The notes beneath the pieces were generated by a model. That model made no database searches. It saw only the letters and a list, made by a program, of their open reading frames with translations, and was not told where the DNA came from. This document shows positions 25,610-34,937 of a DNA stretch of 64,000 nucleotides, one piece after another (position 1 is the first letter of the stretch; each line of letters starts with the position of its first letter). This DNA is from Desulfovibrio sp. Fe33 (GTDB lineage Bacteria > Desulfobacterota > Desulfovibrionia > Desulfovibrionales > Desulfovibrionaceae), in the NCBI RefSeq assembly GCF_028532725.1, contig NZ_JAQKGU010000010.1:1-64000 (forward strand). The letters run 5' to 3'. Both the position numbers and the translations under genes were made by a program.

Positions 25610-26149
25610 CTACAACTTCTGGTCGATTTCCCCGAAGCAGGGGATGCAGTATGTCTTGCCGCCGTAGCGGCGGGTACGCGACTCCATGACGGCCTCGCCG
25701 CACTGTGCGCAGTGGAGGCTTTCGAGGACCTGCGCGGGCCTCGGGGCGGGGCAATCGAGCCGGGTGACGGTGAACATGTCGTCGAGGGGAATGGTCATGA
25801 AATGGTCGATGGCTTCCTCCCAGCACTCGTTGGGCTTGCGGGGGCCGGTTTCCTTGAGCAGGGCGCGGAACCCCTTGCCGGATTTGCGGTCGAAGAAGGT
25901 GAAGGCGCGTTTACCGTAGTCCTTGTGGATGAAGTTGCCTTTGCCGAGGGTGCAGTCGGTCAGGAACTGGATGGCGTCCACGCCGCACATGTCGGTTTCG
26001 GCCACAGTGACCAGCTCAAGGGTGTCGAGTTCGCCGAGTTCTCGCTGGACGAGCTCCACGGCGCGTATGCCGATGGTCAGGCCGGGACAGTGGTGCCCGT
26101 GGAATCGGATGGTTTCGTCGATTTGCTCTTTGGGAATGGCGCAGGACAT
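25610..26149 (-). CDS. FmdE-family protein with C-terminal zinc ribbon
   Basis: A 179-residue protein of the FmdE family, named after a gene of molybdenum formylmethanofuran dehydrogenase operons. The characteristic RFHGHHCPGLTIG segment lies at about 14-26, and another conserved Cys occurs in AETDMCGVDAIQ. The C-terminus carries a zinc ribbon (CAQC and CIPC). AAGGAG precedes the ATG. It is the last gene of a cluster with a metal-chelate-type ABC importer, 21 bases behind the ATPase gene, suggesting a role in handling the imported metal. The biochemical function is not established. Confidence 0.85.
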   Translation of the reverse strand: MSCAIPKEQIDETIRFHGHHCPGLTIGIRAVELVQRELGELDTLELVTVAETDMCGVDAIQFLTDCTLGKGNFIHKDYGKRAFTFFDRKSGKGFRALLKETGPRKPNECWEEAIDHFMTIPLDDMFTVTRLDCPAPRPAQVLESLHCAQCGEAVMESRTRRYGGKTYCIPCFGEIDQKL

Positions 26150-26170
26150 GGGAAGTCTCCTTTTTCGGTT

Positions 26171-26926
26171 CTATACGGCAGGGACAACCAGCGGGTGGCC
26201 CTGGACGGTGTGGATATGCACGGGCAGCCCGTAGACCTCTTCGACCACCTCGGAGGTGACTTCGCAGGCAGGGCCGGTGGAGTGGATGCGCCCGTCCTTG
26301 AGGAACAGGACCTTGTCGGCGTAGCGCAGGGCGGTGTTCAGGTCGTGCATGGTCATGACCGCGCCGATGCGGTGCTCGTCCACCACACGCCGAAGCATGG
26401 TCAGGATGTCCACCTGGCTTTTGAGGTCCAGGCTGGAGGTGGGTTCGTCCAGGAGCATGAGATGGGGTTCCTGGACCAGTGCGCGGGCGATGGCGACCTT
26501 TTGCAGTTCGCCTCCGGAAAGCTGGTCGATGTGGCGCAGGGCCAAGTGGGCCATGTGCAGCCTTTTCAGGGCGGAATCCACGATTTTGAGGTCGTTTTCG
26601 CCCACGCGCCAGACGATGTGGGGCTTGCGGCCCATGAGCACGGCGTCGAACACGGTCAGCCGTGCGGTTTCGTTGCGTTGGGCCACGTAGCCGATGCCGA
26701 GCGCTATTTCGTCAGGGCGCATCCTGAGCACGTCGCGGTTTTCGACCATGACCTTGCCCGCGCACGGGGCATGGATGGCGTTGATGCACTTGAGCAGGGT
26801 GGTCTTGCCCACGCCGTTGGGCCCGAGGATGGCCATGAGCTCGCCGCCCTCGATATCGAAATTTACGTCGCGAAGGACCTTGCGCCCGTTGTAGGCGAAG
26901 TCGAGGTCGGTGACGGAGAGGATCAT
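26171..26926 (-). CDS. ABC transporter ATP-binding protein (FepC/BtuD type)
   Basis: A 251-residue ATPase with Walker A GPNGVGKT (35-42), signature LSGGELQKV, Walker B LMLLDEPTSSLD and the H-loop MTMHD. It energises the adjacent FecCD-type permease. The start at 26926 overlaps the permease stop as ATGA; a long upstream extension in the same frame reads through the permease gene and was rejected. Substrate class (iron-chelate, cobalamin, molybdate or tungstate) cannot be decided from the ATPase. Confidence 0.92.
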   Translation of the reverse strand: MILSVTDLDFAYNGRKVLRDVNFDIEGGELMAILGPNGVGKTTLLKCINAIHAPCAGKVMVENRDVLRMRPDEIALGIGYVAQRNETARLTVFDAVLMGRKPHIVWRVGENDLKIVDSALKRLHMAHLALRHIDQLSGGELQKVAIARALVQEPHLMLLDEPTSSLDLKSQVDILTMLRRVVDEHRIGAVMTMHDLNTALRYADKVLFLKDGRIHSTGPACEVTSEVVEEVYGLPVHIHTVQGHPLVVPAV

Positions 26927-27993
26927 CGCCGCTGCCCCCTTATTATAAGATAAATGAAGACCGGCGCGCCGAGGAAGGCGGTCAGAACCGAGACCGGCAG
27001 CATATGCGGGGCGAGGATGAGCCGGGCGGCGGTGTCGGAAGCGAGCAGAAGCAGGCCGCCCGCCAGGATGGAGCCCGGCAGCAGGAAGCGGTGGTCCGAG
27101 CCGATGAGCCTGCGGACCATATGCGGAACGACAAGCCCGACGAAGCCGATGATGCCCAGGAACGCGATGATGACCGCCGTGAGCATGGAAGCGAGCATCA
27201 TGCCGATCAGCCGGACGCGGTCCACGCGCACCCCCAGCCCCTTTGCGGTCTCGTCGCCCGCGTCGATGGCGTTGTAGTTCCAGCCGTTGGCCAGGAAGTA
27301 GAGGGAGGTGACGACGGTGACGGCGGTCATGACGCCCAGCTCGGACCATGATGCCCGGGCCGTGTCGCCGAAGGTCCAGAAGACCATGGCCGCCAGTTGC
27401 ACGTCGTCGGCGAAGAATTGCAGGAACATGGTCCCGGCGGTGAACAACGCGCCCAGGGCCACGCCGGTCAGGATCATGACCTCGGGCGTGGACCCGCGCA
27501 GTCTCGATACGGCCACGATGACTCCGGCTGCGGCGAGGCTGAAGAAGAAGGCCACGGCGGTGGTCAGGTACGGGTTGGTGATGTTCACGGCGTCCGCGTT
27601 GGTGGAAGCCATGATGCCGCCGCCCAGGATCATCACCGAAAACGCCGCGCCGAATGCCGCCGCGTGGGATATCCCCAAGGTGAAGGGCGAGCCGAGAGGG
27701 TTGCGCAGGATGGACTGCATGACGGCGCCCGCGACGGACAGGCCCGCGCCCGCCACGATGGCGGACAGGGCCTGGGGAAGGCGGATGTTCCAGATGATGA
27801 CGTCATAGCGTTTGGAAACGGCCCAGCCCATGAGGGTCCGGCCGACGTCCGCAACCGGGATGTGCGCCGCACCCATGGAGATGGAAACCACCAGTCCCAG
27901 GACCAGCAGCCCGCCGGCAAGGCCGATCAGGAGCAGCTTGACGCCGATGTAGCGCCTGTATTCGGCGGGAACCTGTCCGTCGGAGAAGTGCAT
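26923..27993 (-). CDS. ABC transporter permease, FecCD/BtuC family
   Basis: A 356-residue inner-membrane permease with about ten membrane segments. Family features include RLPQALSAIVAGAGLSVAG and NPLGSPFTLGIS in the first half and FLGIIGFVGLVVPHMVRRL in the second, where the ATPase docks. It forms the channel for a periplasmic metal-chelate binding protein encoded just upstream; only one base separates the two genes. Confidence 0.92.
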   Translation of the reverse strand: MHFSDGQVPAEYRRYIGVKLLLIGLAGGLLVLGLVVSISMGAAHIPVADVGRTLMGWAVSKRYDVIIWNIRLPQALSAIVAGAGLSVAGAVMQSILRNPLGSPFTLGISHAAAFGAAFSVMILGGGIMASTNADAVNITNPYLTTAVAFFFSLAAAGVIVAVSRLRGSTPEVMILTGVALGALFTAGTMFLQFFADDVQLAAMVFWTFGDTARASWSELGVMTAVTVVTSLYFLANGWNYNAIDAGDETAKGLGVRVDRVRLIGMMLASMLTAVIIAFLGIIGFVGLVVPHMVRRLIGSDHRFLLPGSILAGGLLLLASDTAARLILAPHMLPVSVLTAFLGAPVFIYLIIRGQRR

Positions 27994-27994
27994 G

Positions 27995-29098
27995 TCAGTT
28001 CACCGGCACGGGCTTGTATGCCATCCCCTTGAATTGGGCGTCCATGTCCTTGAAGACCGGCTTGCCCACCAGGAACGAGTAGATTTCGTCCGCCTTGGCT
28101 TGCGGGTCCACGTCGGCGAACCGCTCGGGGTAGAGGATCGTCCCGATGAAATAGGCGTTGGCCAGGATGGAGCCGAAGTTCTGCGTGTACCAGTTGTAGG
28201 GCAGCAGTCCGTAAACGCGGCCTTCTTTGACGGCGGTCAACATGCGGTAGGCCGGGTCGTTGCGCAGCTCGTAAAGGCCGCCTGCGTCGTCGCCCATTTG
28301 CAGGGTGGAGAGATCAAGAAAAAGGACGTCCGGGTCCCATTCCACGATCTTTTCCTTGGCGATATCCGACTGGGTCATGCTCTTGCCCGCCTCGCCCGCT
28401 TCATAGGCCAGGTTGATGGCGTTGACGAAGGTGAACGGAGGGTAGGCGGGTTCCGTGGACTGGAATCCGTGGGGGCCGCGGAAGGCCACGCCGCCCACGT
28501 AGACCGTGGACCGCTCCTGCCCGGGCACGTCGCCGGTCCTGAGGCTCAGGTCGCGGATCAGTCCGTCCATGTAATTAATAATGTCCTCGGCGCGTTGCTC
28601 CTTGCCCACGACCTTCGCCATGATGCGCAGGCTCCGATACATCTCGGGCAGGTTCTTGCCCAGGTCGCCGTAGTTGAGGACCACCACCGGAATGCCGGTC
28701 TTGTCCTGGAGCTCCTGGGGGTCGTGGCCCATGGCCGAGTATGTCTTGAGGATGACCTGGGGCTGTTTCTCCAGTGTCAGGATGAGCTCGGGATTGTCGT
28801 GTCCCCGGAACTGCCCGAAGATGGGCATTTCCTTGAATTGCGGGTTGGCGATGGCGTAGGGCCGGGCGTCGAACTTGCGGCGGCGCGCCTCGATGTCGTC
28901 CACGGCCACGATGCGGTCCTGGGCCTGGAGGTAGGTCAAGAGGCGCAGGCAGCCGGAGCCGGAGCAGATGACCCTGTCCACCTTGTCGGGGATTTCGTTG
29001 GCCCTGCCGATTGAATCGGTCAGGGAGCGGGCCGCCCCGTCCGTGGGAAAGGTCAGGAAAAGCAGCAACAGGGCGTAGACAAGATGATTTTTTCGCAT
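27995..29098 (-). CDS. Periplasmic metal-chelate binding protein of the ABC importer
   Basis: A 367-residue exported protein with signal peptide (about 1-23) and no lipobox Cys, matching the periplasmic binding protein family for iron siderophores, cobalamin and molybdate/tungstate type II systems (for example VDRVICSGSGCLRLLTYL and KQPQVILKTYSAMG). It is the first gene of the four-gene cluster. Pairing with FmdE, a protein tied to molybdenum/tungsten enzymes, hints at molybdate or tungstate, but iron-chelate transport is the usual automatic call. Substrate remains open. Confidence 0.85.
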   Translation of the reverse strand: MRKNHLVYALLLLFLTFPTDGAARSLTDSIGRANEIPDKVDRVICSGSGCLRLLTYLQAQDRIVAVDDIEARRRKFDARPYAIANPQFKEMPIFGQFRGHDNPELILTLEKQPQVILKTYSAMGHDPQELQDKTGIPVVVLNYGDLGKNLPEMYRSLRIMAKVVGKEQRAEDIINYMDGLIRDLSLRTGDVPGQERSTVYVGGVAFRGPHGFQSTEPAYPPFTFVNAINLAYEAGEAGKSMTQSDIAKEKIVEWDPDVLFLDLSTLQMGDDAGGLYELRNDPAYRMLTAVKEGRVYGLLPYNWYTQNFGSILANAYFIGTILYPERFADVDPQAKADEIYSFLVGKPVFKDMDAQFKGMAYKPVPVN

Positions 29099-29504
29099 TT
29101 GAGCACCTTTGGTGGCATAAAAAAATTTGAATGAAATGATTATATTGCTACGAAATGTGAAAATGTAACACTATGACGTTCCTAAATAAAAGGGACAAGA
29201 GCGTCAAGAGGAAAAGGAAAACGGACTGTTGCGATTCGGTTTTTGCTTGGAAAGCGGCGTTCCATGAGCCGTCCACCAAAAAATAAAAGTTGCGATTATG
29301 GCGATGCATATGCTCCATCGCACGTGTTACTCGGTGGGGCGGTCCACGGCCCTTTCCAGCCACCGTGTGCGGAGGGGCCGGTCCGGGCGGTTCTCGGCCG
29401 GCGACCGTCTGCGGCGAACGTGTCGCTCGCCAACCGCGGAGCCTGTATTTGCCGCTTGCGGCCTCTTGGCTTGGCCGGGGAAATTGCGTAACGTGCCAAT
29501 CCTT
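29099..29504. other. Intergenic region between the importer cluster and ispG
   Basis: About 400 bases. The left part (29100-29230) is strongly AT-rich and probably holds the promoter of the minus-strand importer operon. The right part is GC-rich; the ispG frame stays open through it from 29298, but that translation is Arg-rich and unlike IspG, so it is treated as non-coding. I see no riboswitch that I can name. Confidence 0.4.
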
Positions 29505-30578
29505 ATGCAACGCAAGCAGACAAGAGTCGTGAACATCGGCGGCGTGGGCATCGGCGGGGACAACCCGGTCCGGGTCCAGTCCATGTGCAACACGGATACG
29601 CGCGACGTCCTGGCCACGGTGACCCAGATCAACCAACTGGCCGAGGCGGGGTGCGAGATCGTGCGGCTGGCCGTGCCCGACGAGGCCGCGGCCGCCAAGC
29701 TCGAAACCATCCGCGCCCAATCCCCGGTGCCGCTCATCGCGGACATTCATTTCGACCACCGGCTGGCCCTGTCCGCGTTGGACGCCGGGTTCGACGGCCT
29801 GCGCATCAACCCCGGCAATATCGGGGACGAGGCCAAGGTGGACGCCGTGGTCCGGGCGGCCAAGGCGTGTGCCACGCCCATCCGCATAGGGGTCAACGGA
29901 GGTTCGCTCGAAAAGGACCTGCTCAAGACGTACGGCGGCCCGACGCCCGAGGCCATGGTCGAGTCCGGTCTGCGCCATGTGCGTATGCTTGAGGCGCGCG
30001 GTTTCCACGACATCAAGATTTCCCTCAAGACCTCGTCGGTCCTCAAGACCATCGCGGCCTACAGGCTTATGTCCGAGCAGGTGGATTACCCCCTGCATAT
30101 CGGCATCACCGAGGCTGGCACGTTGGTGCGCGGCGCGGTCAAATCCTCCGTGGGGCTCGGTATTCTGCTGTTCGAGGGCATCGGCGACACCATGCGCGTG
30201 TCCCTGACCCACGATCCCGTGGCCGAAATCGGCGTTGCCTATGAGATCCTGCGCAGCTTGGGCTTGCGGGAACGCGGCCCTGAGATTATATCCTGCCCCA
30301 CCTGCGGGCGTACGGAGATCGGGCTCATCGAGCTGGCCGAGCAAGTGGAGGCCGCCCTGCGCGGCGTGGAGGAGGTCTTCACCGTGGCCGTCATGGGCTG
30401 CGTGGTCAATGGCCCGGGCGAGGCCCGCGAGGCCGACATCGGCATCGCCGGAGGTCGCGACCTGGGCATCATCTTCCGCAAGGGCGAGGTGGTCCGCAAG
30501 GTCAAGGGCAACGCCAACCTGCTGCCCGAATTCATGAAAGAAATCGAAAAATTCCTGGAAGAAAGGAGAAGTGAATAG
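29505..30578 (+). CDS. ispG: 4-hydroxy-3-methylbut-2-enyl-diphosphate synthase (IspG)
   Basis: A 357-residue [4Fe-4S] enzyme of the MEP isoprenoid pathway, converting methylerythritol cyclodiphosphate to HMBPP. Substrate-binding segments (VQSMCNTDT, IADIHFDH, RINPGNIG, GVNGGSLE) and the cluster ligands in SCPTCGR and MGCVVNGPGE are present. The start is uncertain: ATG 29505 gives the usual length, and an in-frame GTG at 29493 is equally possible; neither has a strong ribosome site. proS begins at the base after the stop codon. Confidence 0.93.
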   Translation: MQRKQTRVVNIGGVGIGGDNPVRVQSMCNTDTRDVLATVTQINQLAEAGCEIVRLAVPDEAAAAKLETIRAQSPVPLIADIHFDHRLALSALDAGFDGLRINPGNIGDEAKVDAVVRAAKACATPIRIGVNGGSLEKDLLKTYGGPTPEAMVESGLRHVRMLEARGFHDIKISLKTSSVLKTIAAYRLMSEQVDYPLHIGITEAGTLVRGAVKSSVGLGILLFEGIGDTMRVSLTHDPVAEIGVAYEILRSLGLRERGPEIISCPTCGRTEIGLIELAEQVEAALRGVEEVFTVAVMGCVVNGPGEAREADIGIAGGRDLGIIFRKGEVVRKVKGNANLLPEFMKEIEKFLEERRSE

Positions 30579-32321
30579 ATGCGTCTTTCCCGTTACTACA
30601 TCCCGACCCTGAAGGAGGACCCGGCCGACGCCGAGGTCGTCTCCCACAAGCTCCTGATGCGCGCGGGCATGATCCGCAAGCTGACCAGCGGCATCTACAA
30701 CTACCTGCCGCTCGGCCTGCGCGCCGTCAACAAGGTCGCCGACATCATCCGCGAGGAGATGGACAACGCGGGGGCGCTCGAAGTGCTCCTGCCCACGGTC
30801 CAGCCCGCCGACCTATGGAAGGAGACCGGCCGTTGGGACTATTACGGCAAGGAACTGCTCCGCTTCAAGGATCGCAACGACCGCGACTACTGTCTCGGAC
30901 CCACCCATGAAGAGATCATGACCGATCTGGTGCGCGGGGAGATCAAGTCCTACAAGCAGCTTCCCATCAATCTCTATCAGGTCCAGACCAAGTTCCGCGA
31001 CGAGATTCGCCCCCGGTTCGGCCTCATGCGCGGCCGCGAATTCATCATGAAGGACGCCTACTCCTTCGATAAGGACGAGGCGGGCGCGGAAAAGTCCTAT
31101 TGGGACATGTTCGAGGCCTACAAGAAGGCCTTCTCCCGCATCGGTCTGCGCTTCAAGCCGGTCCAGGCTGACTCCGGGGCCATCGGCGGAGATTTCTCCC
31201 ATGAATTCATGGTGCTGGCCGATACCGGCGAGGACACCATCGCCTCCTGCCTGTCCTGTGATTTCGGGGCCAATCTCGAAAAGGCCAAGGTCAAGGCGCC
31301 CCAGGGCGAACCCGCCGACGAGTCGGCCGTGCCGCCCATGGAGGAGGTCGCCACTCCCGGTGCGCACACTGTCGAGGAGGTCTGCGAGTTTCTGGGCATC
31401 CCCGCCGACAAGCTGGTCAAGACCCTGCTTTTCGTCGTGGACGGCAAGCCCGTGGCCGGGTTGGTTCGCGGCGACCGCGAGTTGAACGACGTCAAGTTGC
31501 GCAACCTTGTGGGCGGCAACGAGATCGAGCTGGCCGACGAGGCGCTGGTCCGCAAGCTGACCAACGCTCCGGTAGGGTTCGCCGGTCCCGCCGGGCTGGA
31601 CAAGGACGTGCCCATCTACGCCGATCACGAACTGCTTGCCGCTACTGACTGGGTGGCTGGAGCCAACAAGGGCGACACCCATGTGCTCCACCTGGCACTG
31701 AACCGCGATTGCGACATCGTCAAGTTCGCCGACCTGCGCGTCATCGAACCCACCGATCCCTGTCCGGAATGCGGCGGAGCGATCGAGTTCACCAAGGGCA
31801 TCGAAGTGGGCCACGTGTTTAAGCTCGGCCTCAAGTACTCCAAGAAGATGGAAGCCACCTTCCTCGACGAGAACGGCAAGTCCCAATATATGATAATGGG
31901 CTGCTACGGTATCGGCGTGTCCCGCATCGTGGCCTCGGCCATCGAGCAGAACTTCGACGAGAACGGCTGCTGTTTCCCGCCGTCCATCGCCCCCTTCGAG
32001 GTGTGCCTCATCGCCCTCGGCGGCAAGGATCAGGATGTGGCCGACAAGGCCGAGGAACTCTACGCCGAACTCAAGGGCATGGGCGTGGACGTCGCTTTCG
32101 ACGACCGCAACGAGCGGCCGGGCGTCAAGTTCGCCGAAGCCGATCTCATCGGTTATCCCATGCAGCTCGTGCTTGGCGGCAAGGGCCTCAAGAACGGCAT
32201 CATCGAGGCCAAGGACCGCAAGACCGGCGAAAAGATCGAGCTGCCCCTCGACACCTTCGCCGAGTCCTTCGCCGAATGGCGCAATCAGATCTGGAATAGC
32301 TGGGGCCTGCAAACCCCGTAG
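30579..32321 (+). CDS. proS: Prolyl-tRNA synthetase
   Basis: A 580-residue class II aminoacyl-tRNA synthetase of the bacterial type, with the editing (INS) domain inserted between motifs 2 and 3 (about residues 225-390). Motif 2 appears as [20 protein letters not shown] and motif 3 as [12 protein letters not shown]; the anticodon-binding domain is C-terminal. The start abuts the ispG stop (TAGATG), with AGGAGA upstream. Length is normal. Confidence 0.96.
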   Translation: MRLSRYYIPTLKEDPADAEVVSHKLLMRAGMIRKLTSGIYNYLPLGLRAVNKVADIIREEMDNAGALEVLLPTVQPADLWKETGRWDYYGKELLRFKDRNDRDYCLGPTHEEIMTDLVRGEIKSYKQLPINLYQVQTKFRDEIRPRFGLMRGREFIMKDAYSFDKDEAGAEKSYWDMFEAYKKAFSRIGLRFKPVQADSGAIGGDFSHEFMVLADTGEDTIASCLSCDFGANLEKAKVKAPQGEPADESAVPPMEEVATPGAHTVEEVCEFLGIPADKLVKTLLFVVDGKPVAGLVRGDRELNDVKLRNLVGGNEIELADEALVRKLTNAPVGFAGPAGLDKDVPIYADHELLAATDWVAGANKGDTHVLHLALNRDCDIVKFADLRVIEPTDPCPECGGAIEFTKGIEVGHVFKLGLKYSKKMEATFLDENGKSQYMIMGCYGIGVSRIVASAIEQNFDENGCCFPPSIAPFEVCLIALGGKDQDVADKAEELYAELKGMGVDVAFDDRNERPGVKFAEADLIGYPMQLVLGGKGLKNGIIEAKDRKTGEKIELPLDTFAESFAEWRNQIWNSWGLQTP

Positions 32322-32345
32322 ATTCCGCTTGTTCGTTGTTATCCG

Positions 32346-32382
32346 AAACCCCCGTCGCGGAATCCGCGCCGGGGTTTTTTTT
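32346..32382 (+). terminator. Terminator after proS
   Basis: AAACCCC and GGGGTTTTTTTT close a stem with an inner GCGG/CCGC pair, ending in an eight-base T-tract, 24 bases after proS. Confidence 0.85.
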
Positions 32383-32383
32383 G

Positions 32384-32635
32384 TGCCTCCGGCGGCCGGG
32401 GGAAGAGGAAGGAAAAACCTTTCGGTGAAAGGTTCTTTCCTTCCTCTTCCCCCGGACCCCCATCTCCATCCTTTTCCAAAGCTTTTTGTGCGCTTTGCGG
32501 GAGGAACCAAAATACGGGAAAAAATAGAAAGTTTGGATAGATAGGTAATCGAGCGAAGCGAGCGACAAGAAGTTTTGAAAGGGAGTCCAGAGGGGAAAAC
32601 TTTTTCAAAAGTTTCCCCTCTGGCCGCCGGAGGCA
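32384..32635. repeat. Dispersed intergenic repeat, copy 2 (252 bp)
   Basis: Nearly identical to the copy at 25350-25604, in the same orientation and with the same 14-base inverted ends; it differs mainly in a short central segment (about 32488-32548). As in copy 1 it begins directly after the T-run of a terminator. Confidence 0.85.
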
Positions 32636-32721
32636 TTCCCAACTCCGCGCTTTCAGGTTGAAGCATGGAGTTGTGGGTGGTAGGTTTTGATCGGCCGGAA
32701 CAGACGTATGGGAGAGGGGCT

Positions 32722-33333
32722 ATGGCAATCGAGAGCGGTATTGCGTTGGCGTTGGCGACGTTGGTGTTTGCGTGTATCCCCGGACCGGGCATTTCAGCCG
32801 TGGTGGCGCAGTCTTTGGCGCGCGGTTTCAAGGCGGGCGGCGCATTCACGGCGGGACTGGTCCTGGGCGATGTGTGCTATCTGCTGACGGCCCTGTTCGG
32901 CATGGGCTGGATCGCCTCGCAGATCGGGCCGTATTTCGCGGTCCTCAAATGGGCGGGCGCGGCCTATCTGGTGTATATGGGCGTGAATTGCTGGCTGGCG
33001 AAGCCTGATTTTTCGGCTGCGTCGTGCGAACTGCCGGTTCGCACGGGGCGCAGCTTTCTGGCCGGACTGTGCGTGACGCTCGGCAACCCCAAGGCCATCG
33101 CCTTCTACTGCGGGTTCCTGCCCGGTTTTGTGGACATGCGGTCCTTGAATTCCACGGACGTGGTTCTGGTCATGGCCATCATTGTTCCGATCATCGCCAC
33201 GGTCCCCCTTGTTTACGCCTGGCTCGCCTCGCGCGGCCGTCACGCCATCCGTTCCACCCGGTTGTGGAAGGCCATGAACCGCACCGCAGGCACCATCATG
33301 ATCGGAGCCGGAGCAGCCATCGCCTCGGAGTAA
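32722..33333 (+). CDS. LysE/RhtB-family amino-acid exporter
   Basis: A 203-residue membrane protein with about six hydrophobic segments. The family's N-terminal signature is present (ACIPGPGISAVVAQSLARGF), as is the central NPKAIAFYCGFLPGFVD. Members export amino acids or homoserine lactones; the substrate here is unknown. ATG 32722 has a purine-rich ribosome site (GGGAGAGG) that the earlier in-frame start lacks. It stands alone between repeat copy 2 and xseA. Confidence 0.85.
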   Translation: MAIESGIALALATLVFACIPGPGISAVVAQSLARGFKAGGAFTAGLVLGDVCYLLTALFGMGWIASQIGPYFAVLKWAGAAYLVYMGVNCWLAKPDFSAASCELPVRTGRSFLAGLCVTLGNPKAIAFYCGFLPGFVDMRSLNSTDVVLVMAIIVPIIATVPLVYAWLASRGRHAIRSTRLWKAMNRTAGTIMIGAGAAIASE

Positions 33334-33440
33334 CGTAGAATTTCAACCAAACCATCATCCCCTCGCCAATACAGCGAAGCGTAATAAAAAGTTTGGGAAG
33401 GGGGAGGGGATGTGGGGCCGGGGGAATGGGAGGCATTTTT

Positions 33441-34931
33441 TTGTCCAATATACTGACCGTTTCCGAACTGACCAGATCGGTCAAGGCCTTGCTGGAGGCC
33501 GAGTTCCCGTTCGTGTGGGTGCGGGGGCAGGTGTCGAACCTGGCGCGACCGGCGTCCGGGCATGTGTATTTCACGCTGACCGACGGCGACGCGGCCTTGT
33601 CCGTGGTCTGGTTCCGATCGTCGCAGCGGTCGGCGGAGCCTGTAAAAAAGGGCGGGGACATGGTCAACCCGCTGACCGGCGAGATCGAGGAATCGTCCGG
33701 CGGCACGGCGTTGACCGGCAGCGGGCTTGAGGACGGCATGGAGGTGCTTTGCGCCGGGCGGCTGAACGTGTACGAGCCGCGCGGGCAGTATCAACTGGTG
33801 GCCGAACTGGTCCAGGCGCAGGGCGTGGGCGATCTGGCCGTGGCCTTCGAGGCGTTGAAGAAGAAGCTGGCGGCCAAGGGATATTTCGACGAAGACCGGA
33901 AGCTGGACCTGCCGAGGAATCCCCGGCGGGTGGCGGTCATTACCTCAAAATCCGGCGCGGCCATTCGGGATTTCCTGCGCATCGCGGACACGCGCGGCAC
34001 CGGGGCGGAGATACGTATTTATCCGGTGCTGGTGCAGGGCGACCGGGCGCCCGCGCAGATTGCGGCCGCGCTCGACCTTGTGGACGGGGAATCCTGGGCC
34101 GAAGTGGCCGTGCTCATTCGCGGCGGCGGGTCGCTGGAGGATTTGTGGGCCTTCAATACGGAGGAAGTTGCGGATGCCATTTTTCGGGCGCGGTTGCCGG
34201 TCGTGACCGGCGTGGGGCATGAGCCGGACGTGTCCATTGCTGATTTCGTGGCCGACAAGCGGGCGGCCACCCCGAGCCATGCGGCCCAGGAGCTGTGGCC
34301 CCGGCGCGAGACGCTGGCGCAGAAGGTGGACGCCCTAGACCTGAGCCTGGGCCGGGCATATGCCGGATGGCTGTCGGGCAAGGAAGGGGCTTTCGAGCAT
34401 ATGCGCAAGGCCCTGGTCTGGCTGTCGCCCGCGCGGCGGCTGGAACGCATGGAGGACAGGTTCTCGGCGTTGATGGCCAGGCTGGAAGGGGCTGGATTGG
34501 ATCATTTTTTCGGATGCGCGGAACGGGCCGTGCGCACGGCCGAGGGGCTGGACCGGGCCTACGGGCCGCAGCGGCCGATGGGGCTGGGGCGGGAGGTCGC
34601 CGGGCTGGCGGGCCGCCTGAACCGGGCCTTTGGCCCGCAGCGCGTGGACCGCATGGCCGGGGACGTGGCCGGGCTCGGGCGGCTGTTGGACAAAGGGGGC
34701 CGGACGGCGTCCGAAGGCGCGGCGCAGCGGCTGGCCGTCTTGGAAACGGCCTTGCGCGGCCTTGATCCGGAAGGGCCGCTCGAACGGGGCTACGCCCTGG
34801 TGCGGGTGGCCGGAACCGGCGAATTTTTATGTGACCCGAGAAGGGTGACGAAGGGCGATGCTCTTGATATCACAGTGCGTGACGGCCGAGTGGCGGCTAT
34901 TGTGACGGATTCCCGACCAAACAAGGAATAG
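33441..34931 (+). CDS. xseA: Exodeoxyribonuclease VII large subunit
   Basis: A 496-residue nuclease subunit with an N-terminal OB-fold (QVSNLARPASGHVYFTLTD) and the catalytic domain (RVAVITSKSGAAIRDF, IRGGGSLEDLWAFN, VGHEPDVSIADFVAD). With XseB it degrades single-stranded DNA. TTG 33441 was chosen because GGGAGG lies seven bases upstream; ATG 33426 is the alternative. The OB domain carries an insertion of about 28 residues between SSQRSAEP and EVLCAGRLN compared with the E. coli protein. xseB lies 2.4 kb downstream, separated by two M23 peptidase genes. Confidence 0.93.
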   Translation: MSNILTVSELTRSVKALLEAEFPFVWVRGQVSNLARPASGHVYFTLTDGDAALSVVWFRSSQRSAEPVKKGGDMVNPLTGEIEESSGGTALTGSGLEDGMEVLCAGRLNVYEPRGQYQLVAELVQAQGVGDLAVAFEALKKKLAAKGYFDEDRKLDLPRNPRRVAVITSKSGAAIRDFLRIADTRGTGAEIRIYPVLVQGDRAPAQIAAALDLVDGESWAEVAVLIRGGGSLEDLWAFNTEEVADAIFRARLPVVTGVGHEPDVSIADFVADKRAATPSHAAQELWPRRETLAQKVDALDLSLGRAYAGWLSGKEGAFEHMRKALVWLSPARRLERMEDRFSALMARLEGAGLDHFFGCAERAVRTAEGLDRAYGPQRPMGLGREVAGLAGRLNRAFGPQRVDRMAGDVAGLGRLLDKGGRTASEGAAQRLAVLETALRGLDPEGPLERGYALVRVAGTGEFLCDPRRVTKGDALDITVRDGRVAAIVTDSRPNKE

Positions 34932-34937
34932 AGGTTT

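Noticed and set aside
30813-32849. 678-codon minus-strand open frame over proS and repeat copy 2
   Set aside because: Antisense to proS, and its N-terminal part is merely translated repeat DNA that recurs at the other repeat copies.
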